Source: Marinifilum sp. D714 (GTDB lineage: Bacteria; Bacteroidota; Bacteroidia; Bacteroidales; Marinifilaceae). Taken from it: 64,000 nucleotides of DNA. The stretch is taken from contig NZ_JALPNU010000017.1 of NCBI RefSeq assembly GCF_030851345.1, positions 1-64,000 of the forward strand. Direction: 5' to 3'. A program made the position numbers and the translations under genes. Each line of letters opens with the position of its first letter. Position 1 is the stretch's first letter. Shown here in pieces: positions 1 through 8,463 of this stretch. Below the pieces are notes generated by a model that worked only from the letters and a program-made list of their open reading frames with translations, did no database searches and was not told the DNA's origin.

Positions 1-734
1 CATTTGATGATCCTCGCGAATCGGACGGTGGACATGAGCCTTTTATTGGTGACATTTCCAATCCTCTTGGTGGTGGTAGTAGCGGTAGCCCATCTACTGC
101 ACCGCCTGTGAATACATCAACCGAGTTTAAAAAATCCAAGGCGGGGTGTGTTCAAGAAAGATTGATGCTAGAAACAAGTTTTATTAATAACTTAACCAAA
201 GAATTTGTACCTGTAAATAGTACACTTAAATTAAGATTTGAAATTGGATACATCCCATATAGCAATGGATTAAGAGTAAATGGCAGAACTTATTCTAACA
301 GAAGTCCTAGGAATCCATATGATAATACAATTTTAATAAAAGTTAATGAACAAATATTAAATGAATCTCCTCTTAAAATAGCGACTGTCCTAGCTCATGA
401 AATAATACATGCGGAAATATTTCGTTGGGTTGAAAAAAGTAATTGGAAGCCTTCAAACATTGAAGAAAGCTATCCTGAATTATGGCAAGAATTCTTACTT
501 TCAGGAAAAAAATTAGAAATAGCTCAACATGAATTAATGACAAAAAAGTATGTTGAAGATTTAGCAAATCTATTGAAATGGTTTGATAAAGGCAGACATT
601 CTGATGCAGAATATAGTGCAATGTCGTGGATGGGATTACATAAAACTAGTGCTTTTAAAAGCCAAGACGCAACAAAAATAAAAGATCTACAAAAGAAAAT
701 ATCAAATGAAAAAGGGGATTGTGATGATATATAA
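1..734 (+). CDS. C-terminal part of a larger protein ending in a putative zinc metallopeptidase domain (partial)
   Basis: The frame is open from base 3 to the stop at 732-734, so the gene begins outside the window; the ATG at 108 is probably internal. The visible N-terminal part is low-complexity (Gly/Ser/Pro-rich linker, bases 60-110), followed by a globular domain. It contains HEIIH at 396-410 inside a hydrophobic helix (TVLAHEIIHAEIF), the zincin-type HExxH motif in which two His bind zinc and Glu is catalytic. A downstream HSDAEYSAM stretch may supply a third ligand. A glycine/serine linker followed by a terminal HExxH domain is the layout of C-terminal tips of long secreted or polymorphic-toxin-like proteins, but the body of the protein is not visible, so the role is inference. 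The stop overlaps the start of the next gene. Confidence 0.6.
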   Translation, partial: FDDPRESDGGHEPFIGDISNPLGGGSSGSPSTAPPVNTSTEFKKSKAGCVQERLMLETSFINNLTKEFVPVNSTLKLRFEIGYIPYSNGLRVNGRTYSNRSPRNPYDNTILIKVNEQILNESPLKIATVLAHEIIHAEIFRWVEKSNWKPSNIEESYPELWQEFLLSGKKLEIAQHELMTKKYVEDLANLLKWFDKGRHSDAEYSAMSWMGLHKTSAFKSQDATKIKDLQKKISNEKGDCDDI

Positions 735-1635
735 ATTAATCATAGGTTTATTGCTAATAACTCACAGCATTAATGTTTTTTCTCAAAGTGGAAACACAAT
801 TCAGGTTTCAAATCAAACAGAGTCTGATCATCTGGAAGCAAATGTATTATCATTTTTAATAAGTGATACCCTTTGTATTGAGGTTGAAAAAACATTACCA
901 CTAGACAAATCAAAGCATGAAATTGATTTCAGAAGTGAATACATCTATCCGATCCCTAACACCACCAAATCAATTCTAAAGCTCTACTTTGTTGATGGTA
1001 AATTCCAAGAAGGTTTATTCGAGAAGAAGTCGATGCAAAGATCATTTAACGGAGCTTATCAACTAAGAAAAAATATTGAGACAAAGGATATTCAAGTTAA
1101 GATGTTTGTAGTTGAAAAGAACAGTGTTGAAGGAGTTATTAAAATTAATCTTCCACTTAGTTTTGGATGGTTAGCTTCTGATTCAATTGTCAACTTGAAT
1201 GTAAAATCTAAAATTTATGATTTACCAACCAAAAGAAAAATAAATCCAGGATCTGTCCAAGCTATATCTATACAACCTGATTTATTTACAAACGCAAATA
1301 ATGATCATTTTGAGCTTTGTAATATAAAGAGAGATAGCGTGAAATCTGAGTACTATCTACAAATAGGTACACATGATGATTTGGCAGGTAGATTGATTTA
1401 TATTACATTAATGAATAAGCATAGAAAAGTTAAAAAAATATCTTCAATAGACTATAGTGATATTGAAGATGAGAAGACTTACAATTACCCATATTATGAA
1501 TTAATTTTCAACCGAGATCCTTTTGTCGAGTCGGACTCTACACTTATGGGTAAATATTTAATAGCAACAGATAGTTTACCGCAAAAATATGGTGATATTG
1601 AAGTGCAATCAGGCTATTTTAAATGCGACAACTAG
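724..1635 (+). CDS. Secreted protein of unknown function
   Basis: I do not recognise this family. From the ATG at 724 the protein is 303 residues and starts with a clear signal peptide (MIYKLIIGLLLITHSINVFS, cleavage near SQ). An in-frame ATG at 706 would add six residues before the signal peptide and is less likely. The rest is hydrophilic and looks beta-rich, with no cysteine pair or catalytic motif that I can name. The start overlaps the 3' end of the metallopeptidase-like gene by 11 bases, so the two are probably cotranscribed and translationally coupled. A periplasmic partner or inhibitor of the upstream protein is possible but unproven. Confidence 0.6.
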   Translation: MIYKLIIGLLLITHSINVFSQSGNTIQVSNQTESDHLEANVLSFLISDTLCIEVEKTLPLDKSKHEIDFRSEYIYPIPNTTKSILKLYFVDGKFQEGLFEKKSMQRSFNGAYQLRKNIETKDIQVKMFVVEKNSVEGVIKINLPLSFGWLASDSIVNLNVKSKIYDLPTKRKINPGSVQAISIQPDLFTNANNDHFELCNIKRDSVKSEYYLQIGTHDDLAGRLIYITLMNKHRKVKKISSIDYSDIEDEKTYNYPYYELIFNRDPFVESDSTLMGKYLIATDSLPQKYGDIEVQSGYFKCDN

Positions 1636-1684
1636 TCCAAAAAAATAGAATATACCCATATGGAGAAATGGAAGAATAAGCAAA

Positions 1685-1924
1685 TTGGAATCTCCAGTTT
1701 TGTTTGATCCGCTATTGAAGAAACTTTCCAATTATATTTCAATTTACACTGGGGAAGGTGAAGCTGCTGTCTTAGAATATTGGGTGATTAAAAAAGTGTC
1801 TTTCAATAAAAGAAAGAACAAAGCTTTGGTTGAAGTTGATTATACAACAAGTGGTGAGAGGTATTATTTAGAAAAGGATAAAGGGGGTTGGAAAATTATT
1901 AAGAGTTTTATAACTTGGATATAA
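1685..1924 (+). CDS. Small ORF resembling the C-terminal part of an NTF2-like domain; possibly a gene remnant
   Basis: A 79-codon frame opening at a TTG (1685). The frame is open back to 1649 but contains no ATG there. An ATG at 1660 lies in another frame and stops after 15 codons. The product contains a strand-strand-strand pattern ending in GGWKIIKSFITWI, the sort of C-terminus seen in NTF2-like/DUF domains. With no convincing start, no signal peptide and a competing frame just upstream, it may be a frameshifted or truncated remnant of a longer gene. Confidence 0.35.
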   Translation: MESPVLFDPLLKKLSNYISIYTGEGEAAVLEYWVIKKVSFNKRKNKALVEVDYTTSGERYYLEKDKGGWKIIKSFITWI

Positions 1925-2307
1925 TAAATTAACATTAATCAGGCTGTCCTAAAAGAAAATTGGACAGCTTCTTGGTCTATAAAAGGGTAAACAATCCCAG
2001 ATAGTCCGAGTTTATAAAAACGAAATCTAGTGAGAGCGTTTTTCCCACCTGTTCGGCGCATGTAGTATAAAGAAACATTAATTTTTATATTCTCAGGCAA
2101 ATGAAACACAGCTTAAAATCATTTACATTTTCTCTGAATACAGGTACGAGTGGAAAACACTCGCACCAGTAGTATATTTAAAACACAAAAAGGAATTAAA
2201 ATAAATAACCTTCATAATATTAATATACATACAATGAATATTAATAAATAGGTTTTAAAATATTCCTTTAATCATACTAATCAAAAATCACAACTAAATT
2301 TAATTTC
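1925..2307. other. 383-bp intergenic stretch with two hairpins and no gene
   Basis: No coding frame with a credible start on either strand. Besides the hairpin at 1941-1970 there is a second one at 2143-2166: a ten-base stem with one mismatch (core CGAGTG 2147-2152 / CACTCG 2158-2163) and a GAAAA loop, not followed by a T-run. No match to TAnnTTTG upstream of the next gene was found. Confidence 0.5.
1941..1970 (+). terminator. Hairpin downstream of the accessory gene group
   Basis: GCTGTCC (1943-1949) pairs perfectly with GGACAGC (1962-1968), extended by one G-T and one A-T pair, with a 12-base A-rich loop. It lies 17 bases after the stop at 1924. There is no strong T-run, so it is a plausible but weak terminator. 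Confidence 0.45.
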
Positions 2308-3066
2308 ATGAAAATAACAAAAACATCTTTCACAACTTTCTTTTCCTTTACTTTACTATTGATTTCGACTCAATGCTTTGGACAGAAAAAATATAAAAGG
2401 GTTAAGCATCAAATCACACATTTTCACAAAGAAATTTACCAGGTAGATAAAAAAAGCAAAATAAAAGAAGGGTTTTATTATGCAATTAATACAAGGACGA
2501 AAGATACATTGGTTACCGGTGAGTATTTAAACAATAAACGAATAGGTATATGGAAATTTTACAAGAAGGATTCTACTCCTCATTTAGAGTATGATTACGA
2601 TCGTAACCAACTGGTAAGCTACAACAGTGGCAATAGAATTGACTCTACATTTATAAAAAAAGGTGATAAATATGTATTGGATAAAGTTGACAACCCACAA
2701 ATATATATTGGATTCGAAAATCAGGCTGCATTTGATATAATAAAAAAGATTAATTTACCGAGAGAACTAATGGAAAAACACAAATCCGGATCGTGTTTGT
2801 ATTCTTTTATTATTAGTAAGGAAGGTATTTTAAAGGATATAACTATTGAACAATCAATTAACAAGAATTTAGATAAAAATGCGATTAAGACTATAAAAGA
2901 ATTAAATTACAAATGGGAACCAGCAAGACAAAATGGTAAACCAATTGATTCCAAATCCTTTTTGCTAATTGAAGTGTTTAACCATGAGAACTTTTCAAAA
3001 AGAGACTTAGGGAAAGTATATTTTTGGCATCATATGTTGTTTTATACAGGACCAACAATTAAATGA
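2308..3066 (+). CDS. Secreted protein with a TonB C-terminal-like domain
   Basis: The protein is 252 residues with an N-terminal signal peptide (hydrophobic to about residue 22, ending CFG-Q). The middle carries a short MORN-like/antitoxin-like stretch (GEYLNNKRIGIWKFY, residues about 71-85) of the kind found in Bacteroidetes surface proteins. The C-terminal third (about 160-230) has the TonB_C pattern: YSFIISKEGILKDITI, then D..A...I, then WEPARQNGKPIDSKS and a final strand. Proteins of this build are usually annotated as energy transducer TonB-related, but without the Pro-rich periplasm-spanning region and inner-membrane anchor a classical TonB role is unlikely. The gene stands alone between two terminators. 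Confidence 0.7.
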   Translation: MKITKTSFTTFFSFTLLLISTQCFGQKKYKRVKHQITHFHKEIYQVDKKSKIKEGFYYAINTRTKDTLVTGEYLNNKRIGIWKFYKKDSTPHLEYDYDRNQLVSYNSGNRIDSTFIKKGDKYVLDKVDNPQIYIGFENQAAFDIIKKINLPRELMEKHKSGSCLYSFIISKEGILKDITIEQSINKNLDKNAIKTIKELNYKWEPARQNGKPIDSKSFLLIEVFNHENFSKRDLGKVYFWHHMLFYTGPTIK

Positions 3067-3137
3067 ACCAATTAATATTGAGTATAAGAGAATAAAAAAA
3101 ACACTTAAATTGAGATGCTGATATGAATCGTCCTAAA

Positions 3138-3165
3138 AAAGCCCCTTAACAGGGGCTTTATATAT
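3138..3165. terminator. Bidirectional terminator between the TonB-like gene and uraA
   Basis: AAAGCCCC (3138-3145) and GGGGCTTT (3152-3159) form a perfect 8-bp stem with loop TTAACA, preceded by A's and followed by T-rich sequence, so it can act for both convergent genes. Confidence 0.8.
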
Positions 3166-3279
3166 AAAAGGGATGTTAAAACCTAAACCTAGATTCAGGT
3201 TAACAGAATCAAATTTAATCAATTTTTAACAGAATACTTATTAACCCGATTAAAATTTAAATAATAATCTAATTCTCAA

Positions 3280-4518
3280 TTATTCTTCCACAACTTCACT
3301 ACCCTTAATTGGATTCGATTTATCAGGTAAAATCAGGTTTAAAACCACACCTACAACCGATGCCAAACCAATTCCTGCCAATGAAAAATTACCGTATGAA
3401 ATTTGTGCTCCACCAATACCAACAGTCAGTACAACAGAAACAATTACCTGGTTTCTGGTTTTTGTGAAATCTGTTTTTGCATCGATAAGGGTTTTAATAC
3501 CAATACCTGCAATCATACCAAAAAGCAACAACATGATTCCACCCAAAACAGCTTGAGGAATGGTTTTAAGGAATGCACTTACCTTACCAATTAATGAGAA
3601 TACCAATGCAGTAACTGCAGCAATTCTCAATACTCTAGGATCAACAACCTTAGTCAAGGCAATTGCACCTGTAACCTCTGAATAAGTTGTATTTGGTGGT
3701 CCTCCAAAAAATCCTGCGAAAGCAGTAGCAACACCATCACCCAATAAAGTACGGTTTAAACCTGGCTTTTTCACAAACTCTTTGTTTGCTACTCCACCAA
3801 TGGCATACATATCGCCAACATGTTCAATAATTGGGGCAAATGCTACAGGAATCATATACAATACTGCACTCCAGTTTAATTCAGGACGAACAAATTCCGG
3901 CAAAGCAAACCATGCAGCTTCTGTTATTGGCGTAAAATCAACTTCGCCTAAAACTACCGATACAACATATCCCACAACAATTGCCGAGAAAATAGGAATC
4001 AGTTTTAGCATTCCTTTGGTATATACCACAATTAAAATGGCAGTTAACAAGGCAATAGAAGAGATGATCCAATTGGTTTTGGCCATATTAACTGCTACAG
4101 GAGCCAATGACAAACCAATAATCATGATAACTGGTCCAACTACAATAGAAGGGAAAATTTTCTCGATCACTCGCAATCCCCAAACTTTGATGATTCCGGA
4201 AACCAATCCGTAAACCACACCTACCGCAATTAAGCCGGATAATGTTCCAGGTAAACCGTATAGTTTTGTTGCGGCAACAATTGGAGCAATAAAGGCAAAA
4301 CTACTGCCTAAAAAAACAGGAACCATACCTTTTGTGATTAAATGAAAAATCAAGGTTCCGATTCCTGCTGTAAACAATGCGACTGCTGGGTCAATACCAA
4401 CTAACAATGGGACTAGTACCGTTGCGCCAAAGGCAACAAAGAGAAATTGCACTCCCAAAATAATTCTTTTCGTGGGACTTTGGAATCCCGGAGCCGTAGC
4501 TTCTTGAGTAAGGATCAT
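3280..4518 (-). CDS. uraA: Uracil/xanthine permease (NCS2 family)
   Basis: A 412-residue integral membrane protein with the long alternating hydrophobic segments of the 14-helix NCS2 fold. The family motif region is clear: IIEHVGDMYAIGG carries the Glu and His of UraA helix 8, and GGPPNTTYSEVTG matches the helix 10 motif GGPxNTTYxExxG with the substrate-binding Glu. It imports uracil (or a related nucleobase) with protons across the inner membrane. Length and motifs favour uracil over xanthine, but substrate assignment within NCS2 by eye is only moderately safe. It is a single-gene unit with a near-perfect Bacteroidetes promoter immediately upstream. Confidence 0.9.
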   Translation of the reverse strand: MILTQEATAPGFQSPTKRIILGVQFLFVAFGATVLVPLLVGIDPAVALFTAGIGTLIFHLITKGMVPVFLGSSFAFIAPIVAATKLYGLPGTLSGLIAVGVVYGLVSGIIKVWGLRVIEKIFPSIVVGPVIMIIGLSLAPVAVNMAKTNWIISSIALLTAILIVVYTKGMLKLIPIFSAIVVGYVVSVVLGEVDFTPITEAAWFALPEFVRPELNWSAVLYMIPVAFAPIIEHVGDMYAIGGVANKEFVKKPGLNRTLLGDGVATAFAGFFGGPPNTTYSEVTGAIALTKVVDPRVLRIAAVTALVFSLIGKVSAFLKTIPQAVLGGIMLLLFGMIAGIGIKTLIDAKTDFTKTRNQVIVSVVLTVGIGGAQISYGNFSLAGIGLASVVGVVLNLILPDKSNPIKGSEVVEE

Positions 4519-4548
4519 AAAATGGATTTAAAAATTCACAAATTGGCG

Positions 4549-4579
4549 CAAAGATAATAAGCTTCGCGAAACTGACAAA
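4549..4579 (-). promoter_or_regulatory. Promoter of uraA
   Basis: On the minus strand TTTG (4579-4576), exactly 19 bases, then TATCTTTG (4556-4549). This is a full match to the Bacteroidetes -33/-7 consensus TTTG-N19-21-TAnnTTTG. Transcription should start near 4542, giving a leader of about 24 bases. Confidence 0.85.
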
Positions 4580-4731
4580 TTCGAAAAGCTCAATAAATCA
4601 ACGCAAAGGAGTGCATGAATTCAAAAAAATCAATTAGATCCTTGATTAGAAATCGTCAGCTTAAAAATCATTTTTTCTTAAACAGACACAATCTAAGTAA
4701 GATTAAAACAATAAAATATCGGAAATGAGGA

Positions 4732-6441
4732 TTAGAATTTGATATCGCGAACCATCAGTTGTGTTTCCACTTTTCCCATGTACTCATTCTCTTGAACCGA
4801 GTAACATACATCAAATGGTGAACCACTGGAAATCTTAGGATACAATTTCCCCATTGAAAAGGCAATTCCTCCTTTTACATCTCCTTCGCGGATATCATCA
4901 ACAACCGAAAGTTTAAGGTGCTCTTTGTTTCTACCCACCGGACGGCTATATCCATAATCAACTACCTTTTCACTAATAAAAACAGGTGTCATATTCTTGG
5001 GTCCGAAAGGTTCAAATTGCTTTAGAACACGAAAGAATTTAGGTGTAATATCTGAAAGTTTAATGCTGGCATCTACCTTTATCTGAGGAACCAGCATATC
5101 GTCGGTTATGTTTTCGCAAACATATTCTTCGAAACGCTGCTGAAAAGCACTAACATTTTCAATTTTCATGGTAAGGCCCGCAGCATACTTATGGCCTCCG
5201 AAGTTTTCCAATAAATCGCTACATGCGGATATTGCATTGTACAAATCGAAACCATCAACCGAACGAGCACTACCGGTTGCAAATCCGTTCGACTCGGTAA
5301 GAATTACCGTTGGCTTGTAATAGGTTTCAATCATTCGCGATGCTACAATTCCGATCACCCCTTTGTGCCAGTTGCGATCAAACAAAACCGTACTCTTCTT
5401 TTCGAGCAGAGTTTTACTTTTCGCTACACGTTCCAAGGCATCATCGGTAATGCTATGATCCAGCTCTTTTCGATCTTCGTTCAATCCATTAATGGTATCA
5501 CCAATTAGGGTAGCCGCCTCTTCCCTTTCAGCAATTAGCAGTTGTACTGCATGGTTACCCGATTGAATTCTGCCCGCAGCATTAATTCTTGGACCGATTT
5601 TAAAAACAATATCATTAACGCTTAAATCTTTTGTAACGCCAGCCAGATTTAGTATTGTTTTTAACCCCAAACGAGGTTTCTCATTCAGCTGCTTTAACCC
5701 ATAGTAGGTTAAAACACGATTTTCTCCTGTAATGGGAACAATATCCGATGCAATACTAACCGCCAACAAATCCAAAAGAGGAATTAGCGTATCGAACTTC
5801 CAATTCTTTCTGTTTGCCAATCCTTGCATCAACTTAAATCCAACACCGCAACCTGACAGAACATCACAAGGATATTCACAATCACTTCTTTTCGGATCTA
5901 ATACAGCCACAGCATTGGGCAAGGTTTCATCTGGCGTATGGTGATCACAAATGATAAAATCAACTCCTTTTTCGCTAGCATAAGCAATTTTCTCAATAGC
6001 TTTAATTCCGCAATCCAATGCGATAATCAGACTGATATTATTCTCTGCTGCATAATCAATACCAGTTTTGGAAATGCCATAACCTTCCGAATAGCGATCT
6101 GGAATATAATAGTCGATAAAATCGAAATGAGATTTTAGATATGTGTAAACAAGAGCTACAGATGTGGTGCCATCAACATCATAGTCGCCATACACCATTA
6201 CACGCTCTTGTTTCTCCATTGCGACAACCAATCGGTCAACCGCCTTGGTCATATCTTTCATTAAAAAAGGATCATGCAAATCGTCGAGACTGGGACGAAA
6301 AAAAGCTTTGGCCATATCGAAGCTTGTGATTCCTCTCTGAACTAACAGATTGGCAATCACTCGGTCAACTCCCAATGATTCCATCAGTGTGCCAACCGTT
6401 TCCTCATCGCCCGGCTCATTTATTACCCATCTCTTTTCCAT
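4732..6441 (-). CDS. recJ: Single-stranded-DNA-specific exonuclease RecJ
   Basis: A 569-residue DHH-family 5'-3' exonuclease acting in recombination and mismatch repair. The manganese-binding motifs are present: DYDVDGTT (about 86-93), ALDCG (about 141-145), DHH (166-168) and SGCGVGFKL (about 196-204). The PRINAAGRI motif is at about 284-292 and the DHHA1 motif GGHKYAAG at 415-422, with a C-terminal OB-like domain. The frame also opens at a TTG two codons upstream (6447), but the ATG at 6441 is the natural start. The gene lies 23 bases after lipB and is the last gene of the lipA-lipB-recJ run. Confidence 0.95.
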   Translation of the reverse strand: MEKRWVINEPGDEETVGTLMESLGVDRVIANLLVQRGITSFDMAKAFFRPSLDDLHDPFLMKDMTKAVDRLVVAMEKQERVMVYGDYDVDGTTSVALVYTYLKSHFDFIDYYIPDRYSEGYGISKTGIDYAAENNISLIIALDCGIKAIEKIAYASEKGVDFIICDHHTPDETLPNAVAVLDPKRSDCEYPCDVLSGCGVGFKLMQGLANRKNWKFDTLIPLLDLLAVSIASDIVPITGENRVLTYYGLKQLNEKPRLGLKTILNLAGVTKDLSVNDIVFKIGPRINAAGRIQSGNHAVQLLIAEREEAATLIGDTINGLNEDRKELDHSITDDALERVAKSKTLLEKKSTVLFDRNWHKGVIGIVASRMIETYYKPTVILTESNGFATGSARSVDGFDLYNAISACSDLLENFGGHKYAAGLTMKIENVSAFQQRFEEYVCENITDDMLVPQIKVDASIKLSDITPKFFRVLKQFEPFGPKNMTPVFISEKVVDYGYSRPVGRNKEHLKLSVVDDIREGDVKGGIAFSMGKLYPKISSGSPFDVCYSVQENEYMGKVETQLMVRDIKF

Positions 6442-6464
6442 ATGCAAGATTTTAGCTAGCCAAA

Positions 6465-7169
6465 TTAGTCAATTTCCAGCTTCATATCAAACAGATTTGC
6501 AATATGATTTTTTAAATTATGTTTTACCTCTTCAATATCAAGCTCTTTGCCTAGCTCTTTTTTTAATGAAGTCACTCCTTTATCAACAAATCCACATGGA
6601 TTTATGTAATCGAAATATTTCAAATCGGTATTCACATTAAAAGCAAAACCATGCATGCTAACCCATCGACTTACTCGAACACCAATGGCGCAAATTTTAC
6701 GAACTTTTGGTGTTCCAACATCCAACCAAACTCCTGTAGCTCCATCCAATCGAGTTCCTGTCAAACCATAATCAGCAATACAATTAATCACAGCCTGCTC
6801 AAGGGTTTCAATGTATTTTTTGATACCCATATCATAGGTTTCCAGGTTTAGAATTGGATAACCAACAATTTGTCCCGGCCCATGATAAGTGATATCTCCA
6901 CCGCGGTTTATTTTATGGAAACTTGCTTCTTTTGCTTGTAGTTGCAGCATATTAAGCAGCATATTCTGCTCTTTACCGCTTTTCCCCAATGTATACACAT
7001 GTGGATGCTCACAAAACAGCAAGTAATTATTGCTTAATTTTTTTTCTTCTGCAGGAAGATCTGCATTTGCTTGTCGCGATTGCAATACTTCCTGAAACAA
7101 GCTTTCCTGATAATCCCAGGCTTCTTGATAGTCAATGGAGCCCAAGTCTCTAAAAATTGTATTAGTCAT
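6465..7169 (-). CDS. lipB: Octanoyl-[acyl-carrier-protein]:protein N-octanoyltransferase
   Basis: LipB (234 residues) moves octanoyl groups from ACP to the lipoyl domains of 2-oxoacid dehydrogenases, the first step of endogenous lipoate synthesis. The signature RGGDITYHGPGQ lies at 89-100. The catalytic pair is visible: Lys in KICAIG (K158) and the acyl-accepting Cys in INPCGF (C192). Its start overlaps the end of lipA by eight bases, which fits coupled expression of the two steps of one pathway. Confidence 0.95.
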   Translation of the reverse strand: MTNTIFRDLGSIDYQEAWDYQESLFQEVLQSRQANADLPAEEKKLSNNYLLFCEHPHVYTLGKSGKEQNMLLNMLQLQAKEASFHKINRGGDITYHGPGQIVGYPILNLETYDMGIKKYIETLEQAVINCIADYGLTGTRLDGATGVWLDVGTPKVRKICAIGVRVSRWVSMHGFAFNVNTDLKYFDYINPCGFVDKGVTSLKKELGKELDIEEVKHNLKNHIANLFDMKLEID

Positions 7170-8040
7170 TTTTTAAAACCTGCTTTAATTTTAGTGCGTT
7201 AACATGTTGTTCTGCGTGATATGATGAACGAACAAGTGGAGTACTTTCTACAAATGAAAAGCCTTTCTCCAATCCTACTTGCTTATATTTTTCAAATTGT
7301 TCTGGACTTATATATTCCTGAAGTTCCAAATGTTTACGGGTTGGTTGCAAATATTGACCGATGGTCATTACTTTAACTCCAACAGCCAACAAATCATCCA
7401 TGGTTTGGTAAATTTCCTCTTCGGTTTCACCCAAACCAAGCATGATTCCTGATTTTGCAACGATACCTGAATCTGCAATCTGCTTCAACACTTTTAAACT
7501 AAGGTCGTATTTTGCACGACTCCTAACCTCTGGCGTCAAACGGCGAACGGTTTCAAGATTGTGAGAAATTACTTCTGGATTTTCATTAATAACTTTCTGT
7601 ACATCGCCTTCTTTCCCATTAAAATCAGGAATTAAAACTTCCAAGGTAGTCCCAGGGCAAGCTTCTTTAATCTCCTTAATACATTCCGCCCATATGCCTG
7701 ATCCTCCGTCTTCCAAATCATCACGATCCACAGAAGTGATTACCGCATGCTTTAGCTTCATCAATTTAATTGATCGTGCCAATCGTTTGGGTTCTTTTGT
7801 ATTTACAGGAAGTGGTTTTCCAGTAGGGACATTACAGAATTTACAGGCTCTTGTGCAGATATTTCCCAAAATCATGAATGTTGCAGTTCCATTTCCCCAA
7901 CATTCGCCAACATTCGGACATTTTCCACTCGAGCAAATTGTATGCAATCCGTGTTCTTGAACAATGCCGTTTACATAGGCATAATCGTCACCTTTTGGTA
8001 ACTGTATTTTTAGCCAATCTGGCTTTCGTTTCATTTTCAT
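7162..8040 (-). CDS. lipA: Lipoyl synthase (radical SAM)
   Basis: LipA (292 residues) inserts two sulfur atoms into protein-bound octanoate. The auxiliary cluster cysteines C36, C41 and C47 (CSSGKCPNVGEC) and the radical-SAM triad C62, C66, C69 (CTRACKFC) are all present, as is the C-terminal RSSYHA motif whose Ser binds the auxiliary cluster. Two ATGs (8040 and 8034) could serve as start. It is the first gene of lipA-lipB-recJ. Confidence 0.96.
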   Translation of the reverse strand: MKMKRKPDWLKIQLPKGDDYAYVNGIVQEHGLHTICSSGKCPNVGECWGNGTATFMILGNICTRACKFCNVPTGKPLPVNTKEPKRLARSIKLMKLKHAVITSVDRDDLEDGGSGIWAECIKEIKEACPGTTLEVLIPDFNGKEGDVQKVINENPEVISHNLETVRRLTPEVRSRAKYDLSLKVLKQIADSGIVAKSGIMLGLGETEEEIYQTMDDLLAVGVKVMTIGQYLQPTRKHLELQEYISPEQFEKYKQVGLEKGFSFVESTPLVRSSYHAEQHVNALKLKQVLKND

Positions 8041-8144
8041 TTCTACGCTCTCTCTATTTCTGTCAACAATCTATTTGCCAATTAATTATCAACATTAAAA
8101 CTTCACAACAATTCATAGTTTTTGCAATAAAATTTCAATTCATG

Positions 8145-8152
8145 CAAAGGTA
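8145..8152 (-). promoter_or_regulatory. Candidate promoter of the lipA-lipB-recJ operon
   Basis: On the minus strand TACCTTTG, an exact TAnnTTTG -7 match, about 105 bases before lipA. No TTTG is seen at the right distance, so support is moderate. Confidence 0.45.
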
Positions 8153-8427
8153 TTCGAAAGGATTTAATTTGCTCTCTATTTAAAGAGCTTTTTAACCAGT
8201 TTTTGATACTAAAAGTTATTTTTACTCATTCTAAATACCGCTAATTGTGATGCAATATTAAAAAATAAAAATTGCACTGCCATGCATATTCTATTACAAT
8301 TAAGATTTTTTAAGCATATGATCTCATATTCTGCATTTTGAATAGCCTAACTTCATGAAATTTTACAACTAGTTTATTTTTTTACAAGTATTTATAGCGA
8401 TGAATTCACAAATTGCTCAGGTTATTA

Positions 8428-8435
8428 TATCTTTG
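8428..8435 (+). promoter_or_regulatory. Promoter of lysS
   Basis: TATCTTTG matches TAnnTTTG exactly. The predicted start of transcription near 8442 leaves a leader of about 20 bases before the lysS ATG at 8464. The -33 box is not conserved. Confidence 0.65.
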
Positions 8436-8463
8436 CACCCGAATAAACTTTATTGAGATTAAG

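Larger units (their letters stand above)
8041..8463. other. 423-bp divergent intergenic region between lipA and lysS
   Basis: Strongly AT-rich with no credible coding frame. It holds the candidate lipA promoter (minus, 8145-8152) and the lysS promoter (plus, 8428-8435); I see no other structured element. Confidence 0.6.

Noticed and set aside
3782-4213. 143-codon plus-strand ORF inside uraA
   Set aside because: It is the mirror of a well-supported membrane-protein gene on the other strand, has no promoter or family match, and its composition is that of an antisense frame.
6350-6640. 96-codon plus-strand ORF across the recJ-lipB junction
   Set aside because: It is antisense to the ends of two strongly supported genes and shows no family features.
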